64,000 nucleotides of DNA from Mucor racemosus (taxonomy: Eukaryota; Mucoromycota; Mucoromycetes; Mucorales; Mucoraceae), in NCBI GenBank assembly GCA_027405735.1, contig JAPEHQ010000015.1, positions 868,001 to 932,000 on the forward strand, read 5' to 3'. Made by a program: the position numbers and the translations under genes. Positions 57,431-64,000 of the stretch are shown here, piece after piece (the first letter of the stretch is position 1; every line of letters starts with the position of its first letter). The notes beneath the pieces were generated by a model. It searched no databases and was not told where the DNA came from. It was given only the letters and a program-made list of their open reading frames with translations.

Positions 57431-60400
57431 ATAAGCTATGAAAAGTTTGATTTTTAATAATAAAACAATTAAATAAAAGAAATAATAATGATACTAATCG
57501 TATATGGCGAGTCTTCAGCATCTAGGTGAGTTTGATGAAGAATGCTTTTTAACCCTTTTGAAAATGCTGAAGCAAACACAACATCTTCGTCCTGTGATTT
57601 CTATCCATCAAAATGTCGCGATCTCCACTAAGGATGTTGTCGAGCCCAGCTTATACTAATAAATTAGGCTGCTAAAACCCTGCTCGACACCAATGCTAAT
57701 TTCCACTACTCAATGAAAGCACCTTTTGTCAAACCTGACCTTGATATATATTAGGTATCAGTTTTTTACCAGTTGTATTTTCTCTGGTTCATTAATATTC
57801 AGTCATATTAAACGATGATGATATGTAGCATTGCCAAAAGAAAAAAATAAATACTTCAAGAGTTTTCTGCATACCGAATTATGCGACTTAGTAGCAATGA
57901 TTGCACTTAACTATGCTTTTTGAATCTATTGATGTTAATTATAATAATTAGCATTTTCATTTAAAAGTAAGCTTTGCTTTATACATTTAGATTCACCCAT
58001 TCAATAAATGACATTGCATTTATTATCCATTATATCAATCAGCCAACGTCATCGTGATTCGATACATTTGACAATTAAATGTCTAAATTACACATGAACA
58101 CCGGGTATCGACACAAAAAATCCCATACAGGTCGACAAAGCATCACAATTTAAATCATTTTTTTGTGTTCATAGATCTGAGCTCTCTCACACATTCATAA
58201 ATCTCTGCGTGAACCATATCTCTATTTTTTCAATTTAAATGAAATACATTGAACGCTAACATCGTACTGGATAAAACGTCTTATTACTTTACTGCGAGTC
58301 AACACAATAACTAATTTAACCCTAGTTTAGCATCAGCAGCTGAATCAGATAAATTTGAGATTAGGCGACTTCTTTTATTTTTTTTTTTTTGCATAATACC
58401 ATGAGCTGATAATAGACCGTTATTATGGATACGCTAATCAAGGATGGTGAGTTAACTCTAATGGACGAACAAGTCTATTAGCAGTATAAACGAAATAATA
58501 TTAAAATCAAATATGTTATGTCAATACTCATCCTATGTCTCACATCCAAGGTCACAGTCTATAATTAGTGTTACAGTAAATCAATGTGGATCATTGACTT
58601 ACATCATATTCTTAGATAGTAAAACGCTAGTAATAGTTATAATTAATGTATATAAATACATCCAAAGGATGTATTGTTAAAAAAAGTGTAGTATTCTGGC
58701 AAGATTATTTATATAATAGACTCTTTTGACATTTCAAAATATAGCAATTGAACGAACAAGAGATAATAAACCATGTAAATTGGCATAATTGAATTGCTTC
58801 AAGCGTTTTGAACTGAATACGTCTTTACTTTGGCCTATAAAAATTGATTTATTAGTAAAATCAATTAACAAGCTAATAAGTAATGATTATGGTGTACCTT
58901 TGATAGTTGGTAGTGGTATACCAGACAACGTCGAATTTTTCATTGAGTTATAGATAAATTAAGATTTCAAGATGCAGAATTGGATGAGCTACAAAAAACA
59001 TTTAATGGTCAGATGACAGTAAATATACAGTTTTTTGTCAAATATTGGAAACATTTCCTAATTTCCAGTATTTTGCACATTTATAGCCTAAAAATAGACT
59101 ACAGCTTAAAGCGCGCAATTTCATTGAAAGTCCGAGAGACTCGATTTTGAAACAAGGCATTAAATTTTTTTTTGAGATTTTGATAGAACGATATGATTGG
59201 CCAATTTATAGCCCAGAAATTTTGACGCTCTTTCAAATTTCAAGCAATATTACTGGCTTTCATCATTTCCACTGTTTCGAAGGTACTTGTTTATGAACCA
59301 AAGTGTATCAGTACTCCATCAGAAATGCAGGTAGAATCAATTGGAATAGTACAGATGAAAGCGACACATGTTGTGCACATTATAATATAAAGAAACATGG
59401 TATGTAAAAATCCGGATGCGTCGTGGTTAATTGATAAACATGACCAGTCATGTTTGTTGTTTTTGTAGTTTTTGGATTTAATACATTATTACTCTATCAA
59501 AAATATAACTAGAACGAAACAAAATAATGCAAATAAAAGATACAAATTGTGCGCAAATTTTAATGTCAAAATTCAAACGAATCCACGTTGTTTGATGTTA
59601 TTTTTTTCAACTGATGAGATAGCTAGTCATTTAGCAATTTTTACATTTCTAAATGCCACTGATTTGAGAAGCTTTGTAACACTTTTAAAAGTATTGCCTA
59701 TTTTTGCCCTAAATTGTATCTTCAATTTGGTGTGCCATGCTCTTAAAAAGCTTAGAAATTGGTGGAGATAATAGCGGCTGAAAAACAGGATATTTCACAT
59801 TTCTTAGACATTAAGTGATGAGACAATGGCAATGTGCAAGGTACATTAGTAAACAATAACAGCCACGTCAAATTCTTAAGATTGTATTATGTTTTGGTTA
59901 GTAAATAACATTTGAAGATAGTTAGTATCACTAACAAAAAGGGTTGGAACAACTCATCAAGTCAAAAATCACCTTTAATTAACATCATCCTTAGCATTGC
60001 CAGCAAAGTATGTGCAATTAAAAGCAGGTGTATCATTCAATCTTGAATTCTCAGTAATGCATTTACTTATTAATCCAAACCGAGGGAGAAAAAACAGCCA
60101 TGATTGAAAAAATAAGTCTATTTAATCCCTCAATTTGATACATTTTAGCCTTTTTGTGTATATGGTAAATATACAATATCATGAGTTATGAAAGCTTGGA
60201 CCACAAGCAAAGGATATTAGGAAAGTAATAAAGAGAGTTTTTGATGCTTACTTTACATAGATAACCTGGTTTGAAAAAGATGATTAATTTTGTTTCGATT
60301 CTGCAAGATAAATTGATTGCGTAATAAAATATATTTAAAGAATTTGGAAAACATTAAAGTATAGCAGTTTGTGCTGTGTATATAGGGAATAATTATAATG

Positions 60401-60567
60401 ATTGTAGTAGTAGAATATTTTTGGATTAATGACTGAAAAAGTGAGTGAAAGTGAATTATACTAATATAAGGATAGGAATGGGGGAAATTAAAGTATTGAG
60501 TACGTAAAGAAATTAAATGTATGTATGTACAGTAGTGCATTTGCGTTGATCAACAAAGAAATGGGCA
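57431..60567. other. repeat edge and unassigned intergenic DNA
   Basis: 57,431-57,790 mirrors 27,060-27,400. 58,838-58,930 matches 24,936-25,060. Between and beyond, no gene is supported. A 99-codon frame at 59,472-59,771 (+) ends VCHALKKLRNWWR and is preceded by fragments with coding-like stretches (DAELDELQKTFNG near 58,967), which may be a broken gene; I recognise no family. The right end should hold the RhoGAP 3' untranslated region. Confidence 0.4.
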
Positions 60568-63500
60568 CTAAATTGCCATTCTCGCAATTTCTGAGGAAAG
60601 ATGATTTGATGTCTTGCTATTGGCATTATATCTAGAGGCAAAGTAAGCAACTTCAAGTTCACCATCACTGCAATAAACTTCATCATCCAGTTGAGAGTCC
60701 TCAAGTACGGCTATTTTATAGAATTGAGTAAGCATTTTGTTGTAAACATATTATGATAATTGTTGATTTTAAAGAATACATACCATCCAATTGCTTTTCC
60801 AACAAGATGAATTCTTTAGGGGTATTGTCTTTATAATGGATACTGTTTCTTCTGGATCTTCCATTGTCAACAGAGCTGTCTTGACAGCGTCTCATTAAGG
60901 GATTAACAAATTCTTGAGACCGTGCTTGTTGCTGATTCGAGATAGTTTCTTCTTCCTGCATGTAAATTCTTATAGTATCTTCAGTTACTTGTTGATCATC
61001 ACATCTATCAGTCCAGAAAATATAATCAAAGTCTCTGAGAAGCATGTTAAAAATACTGGAAGGAATACCCAAAGTAGCAGAGAAGACGATACTAATGTTT
61101 TTGAGCGTCATTTTGTTTTTATCAGAGTTCTCAATCACACGAATCAAATGAGCGCAGAGAGAACGTAAAAGTGTATAATTTGCAATAGGAAGAGTGGTGA
61201 TAAGTCTACCTACTTCGTAGATTTTGCTTTGCTCTTTATCAAGGTCTATATAATTATATGAACTATTAATAGGTTATACTAGCAAATCCTATTCCTCACA
61301 CTTACGGATGCTGTTCAAAAAGTCTCCAAGCAAGGTTTCTGTAAGGATATTTTCAGGTAATTCTCGAAGCCACATCTTCAACAGACCAGCAATAGCATGT
61401 ACATCATGGAATTCGTCATCTTCCAATAGCTGAACATCACCAGCTATTGAAACCAAATATACATGAGTACACAAATCAAACGAATTAATTGAAAATAAAC
61501 TTACCGTCATTGAAACGTTTTTTCAAAGCCTTGACCTTTGTTGAACTTCCACTTAATCTATAAATGCCTTCTTCAGTAAGAGCATCTCTGGCTTCCAAGT
61601 ATTCAATACAACGGTGAACTATTGCAGGCAAATCATATTGCTCACAGACACGAGATACATTTACAGCATTTTCAAGAGGAATACCAAATATCTGATTTGG
61701 ACCACAAGTTTCTTCGTAATCGCTTGTACCAAAAGTAAGGCCATGAGGCGATGTTGGATTATCAAGATGATTTCCAAACATTTTCTTGGCCCAAAAGGTT
61801 TTGCGATGGTTTTTATGGTTTGATTTTTTAGCATATTCTTCTGAATGTTCCTCGATTACTCTAGTAGTAGGATGAGGTGTAATAGTTGAAAGAGTATCAA
61901 TTGAAGAAGAGTCAGTTGAATTAGTAGTTGATGATGCCTTTGAAGTAGATGATCTGCGACGATTGGAATTTGTTTGTTGAAAGTAATTTAAAATATAATC
62001 GATACTGGGCCTTTTCTTGAGTCTAAAAGATTTATTACTTTCTGTTGACGAGGATGGTTCAACTACAATATGATCGTTAGCGATAGCTTCATCATTTGCA
62101 AACGAAGAATTGATGATGTCCTCAGTAATGTGTAATTGATTTGTGTAAAAACGAAGAGCATCTATCCAATCATCTCTTTCAATGTCTGAATCAGCGCAAA
62201 AGATGTGTTTACTATGAGAGCCGCCATTAGATTTAGGTTCAACAATCAAAAATGCATGGCGGAAATGACTCTCATGGTTGGATTTATTTTGAGGTTGAGA
62301 TGCAATTTGTGAATTCACAAGGTTGATATTTCCAAGGAAAGTTCCATTTTTCTACATGGCCATCTTTTTAGTAAATATACTCCTTGAAATAACATATAGT
62401 CTACACTTACAGTTTCAAAATATCTTAAAGTACCACTATGATCCAGTATAAAATATCTTGATTTCCAACCTCCAAAATTCTTGCCTTTCTTTGTTAAATA
62501 GCCTTCTTTAGTTCCAACATCCTAATTATATTTATGTATAAATAAAAGTTTTCATGTAGACAAATCTCCACCTAATTCTTACATTGGACACATTATGAAT
62601 TCTATCGGAACTCAGAAACTCACACATAATGTCTGTATTTATAGATTGCAAGGTAATGGCATGTTGCAAGTATTCTTGGACCATGATCTATTCTTTGATT
62701 AGATAAGAAACGACATTTGAATAGCATTATATACCTTTCTTTCGTCTACTTTTGCTGGAGCATGAGTTGCAAACAGAGATTTATCAGGTAGCTTTTTTAG
62801 AGACGATGATAAGACTGGATTTGATGATTTGAGCTATTTGGTTTTTTAAATTGATTAAATATGGCAATTTTCATTAAATTAACGAAATCAAAACTTTACA
62901 TTTGAGTCCAAGTTAATCAGGTCAGATAATGACTTTTCTACTCTCCATATTTCTCTATCACCTTCTTTTTGCAATATTCCAATAGTAAAACCTTTTTCGG
63001 TTGTGTTTATAATACTCGCTATAATTTTGACATTTATGTTTGATAGATTTCTTAAAATGGCAGTTGTAGTTGGTGTGGTGACATTTTCTAATTCAAAGTT
63101 ATGAAGTGAATCATAGCGTGGAGTTCGAGGATGGGCAGGGGTAGATGGTTCAGATTTACTTTTAGACATAGTTGGTATATTTAAATTATTGTTGTTATTG
63201 CTATTATTGCTTGTTTGTGAATGATTTCTTTTATGATTGACTTTGCTCTTTGCCTTTTTTTGACCAATTGGTTGATCTATATCTCGGTTTTGAACTTGAG
63301 CATGATTCGACATTGCCAATTTCAATACAGGAGGTCTTTTTGGTAGATCAGTGCCAGTGTCCAATGGATGAGTACTGTGATTGTGGTTTATACGATATGG
63401 AGATCTAGGTGGTACTATGGGCGTTGCTAATGTTGTTGTTGTTGCTGTATGTGTTTCCGTTGATAATAAGTGTTGAGATGAATTATCCGAGCCAGGCAAA

Positions 63501-63715
63501 GGAATTGCTAAATGATTACCAATTGATGACTCCAATTCTTTGTTTCTTTTGGTCAAAATGTCCTTTTCATTCGTTAGCTGATTGAGTGATTTTTGCATTG
63601 TTTTTATGATCATTCTTTGCTTTTCTATTATAGTCCAATATTGATCATTTTGCAATTTATAATCATCGATAGTTTTAGTCTCCATTGAAGGAGAAGAATT
63701 ACAATTCATTGGCAT
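60568..63715 (-). CDS. BEM3: PX-PH-RhoGAP protein (Bem3-like)
   Basis: It should bind phosphoinositide membranes and accelerate GTP hydrolysis by Rho/Cdc42 GTPases at sites of polar growth. Exons (minus strand): 63715-62900, 62833-62735, 62687-62583, 62521-62411, 62351-61505, 61443-61306, 61245-60784 and 60710-60568, giving 906 residues. An N-terminal coiled coil covers about 20-65. A Ser/Asn-rich stretch follows, with basic KKAKSKVNHKRNHSQ. PX covers about 225-340 (EIWRVEKSLSDL; KLPDKSLFATHAPAKVDERK; EFLSSDR). PH covers about 341-450 (KEGYLTKKGKNFGGWKSRYF; ADSDIERDDWIDALRFY). RhoGAP covers about 595-790 (IFGIPLENAV; EEGIYRLSGSSTKVK with Arg finger near 642; LKMWLRELPENIL; TLKNISIVFSATLGIP). 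The PX-PH-RhoGAP order is that of Bem3. An acceptor-like CTCAACTAG sits just before the chosen ATG, so an upstream exon may lie beyond; the N-terminus is provisional. Confidence 0.87.
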
Positions 63716-64000
63716 ATCTAGTTGAGAAATAAAAAAGTAAAGAAAGCCATCAATGAGAAAAAAATTCTTGTCAAAATGAATCTAAATCTTTTAAATATTA
63801 GCCCTCCGAATTTAGATGTAGGACAACCATGCGAATGAGCCTCATTCCAATTGAATTTATTTGATTGATTTATTAGTAATAAGATTGCAAATTCTATGAT
63901 AATCATGCATCTCAAGCACCATGTTTTGATACAAGGTTTTTTTTTTTAAAAAAAATCTCGACATTGTGTAGAAAATCATACAAATTTTCGTATGTCTCAT
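63716..64000. promoter_or_regulatory. upstream region of the RhoGAP gene
   Basis: On the minus strand, TTTATTTCTCAACTAG directly precedes the ATG region and looks like an intron acceptor, so this may be a 5' untranslated intron. No convincing donor was found within the window. An A/T homopolymer lies at 63,938-63,955. Confidence 0.4.

Noticed and set aside
59472..59771. 99-codon frame as a gene
   Set aside because: No splice partners, domain or codon bias are evident. It may be a relic, so it is only mentioned in the intergenic entry.
63718..63915. 65-codon frame as an upstream exon of the RhoGAP gene
   Set aside because: It ends in a stop just before the ATG and no donor was found that joins it in frame; it is better explained as 5' untranslated sequence or intron.

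Overview
The window is nuclear DNA from a fungus, most likely an early-diverging one (Mucoromycota, Mucorales-like). Evidence: A+T-rich sequence, genes split by many 45-120 bp GT-AG introns, and fungal housekeeping proteins (protein O-mannosyltransferase Pmt2 type, Rtc3/SBDS-domain protein, Bem3-type RhoGAP, Gap1-type RasGAP). The species cannot be named. All exon structures were built by hand from reading frame, splice signals and family conservation. For every multi-exon gene the joined exon lengths are divisible by three and end in a stop.

Genes lie in compact islands separated by repeats. Island 1 (2.5-8.6 kb): EDC3 (mRNA decapping scaffold, - strand) and VPS18 (HOPS/CORVET tethering, + strand), divergent from a 216 bp promoter. 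Island 2 (12.9-17.5 kb): a small secreted Cys-rich protein, RRP46 (exosome core) and a Gap1-type RasGAP. Island 3 (32.9-45.1 kb): RTC3-like protein, GUT1 (glycerol kinase), a ZnT-type zinc transporter, PMT2 and a heterotrimeric G-protein alpha subunit. Island 4 (60.6-63.7 kb, may continue past the window): a PX-PH-RhoGAP protein. Three genes concern GTPase signalling (Ras GAP, G-alpha, Rho GAP); otherwise there is no functional clustering.

The DNA between islands (1-2.5, 8.6-12.9, 17.5-32.9, 45.1-60.5 kb) holds dispersed, mostly non-coding repeats in nested order. I distinguish families A, B, C, D, E and R1 by comparing copies within the window. Mobile elements identified by their own signatures are: two identical 487 bp hAT-type MITEs with perfect 8-bp target duplications, two solo LTRs with 5-bp duplications, two tRNA-like SINE copies, and a decayed Ty3/Gypsy RNase H remnant. 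Three copies of a probable dynein-intermediate-chain gene fragment ride in the repeats.

The most striking structure is a palindrome at about 50.9-57.2 kb: two near-identical arms of about 2.06 kb around a 1.16 kb spacer. The right arm carries the two hAT MITEs, and the left arm keeps both empty sites. Family A copies border islands 1 to 3, in inverted orientation around islands 1 and 3. I found no CRISPR array, no canonical tRNA or rRNA gene, and no clear new multigene system; the unusual content is structural.
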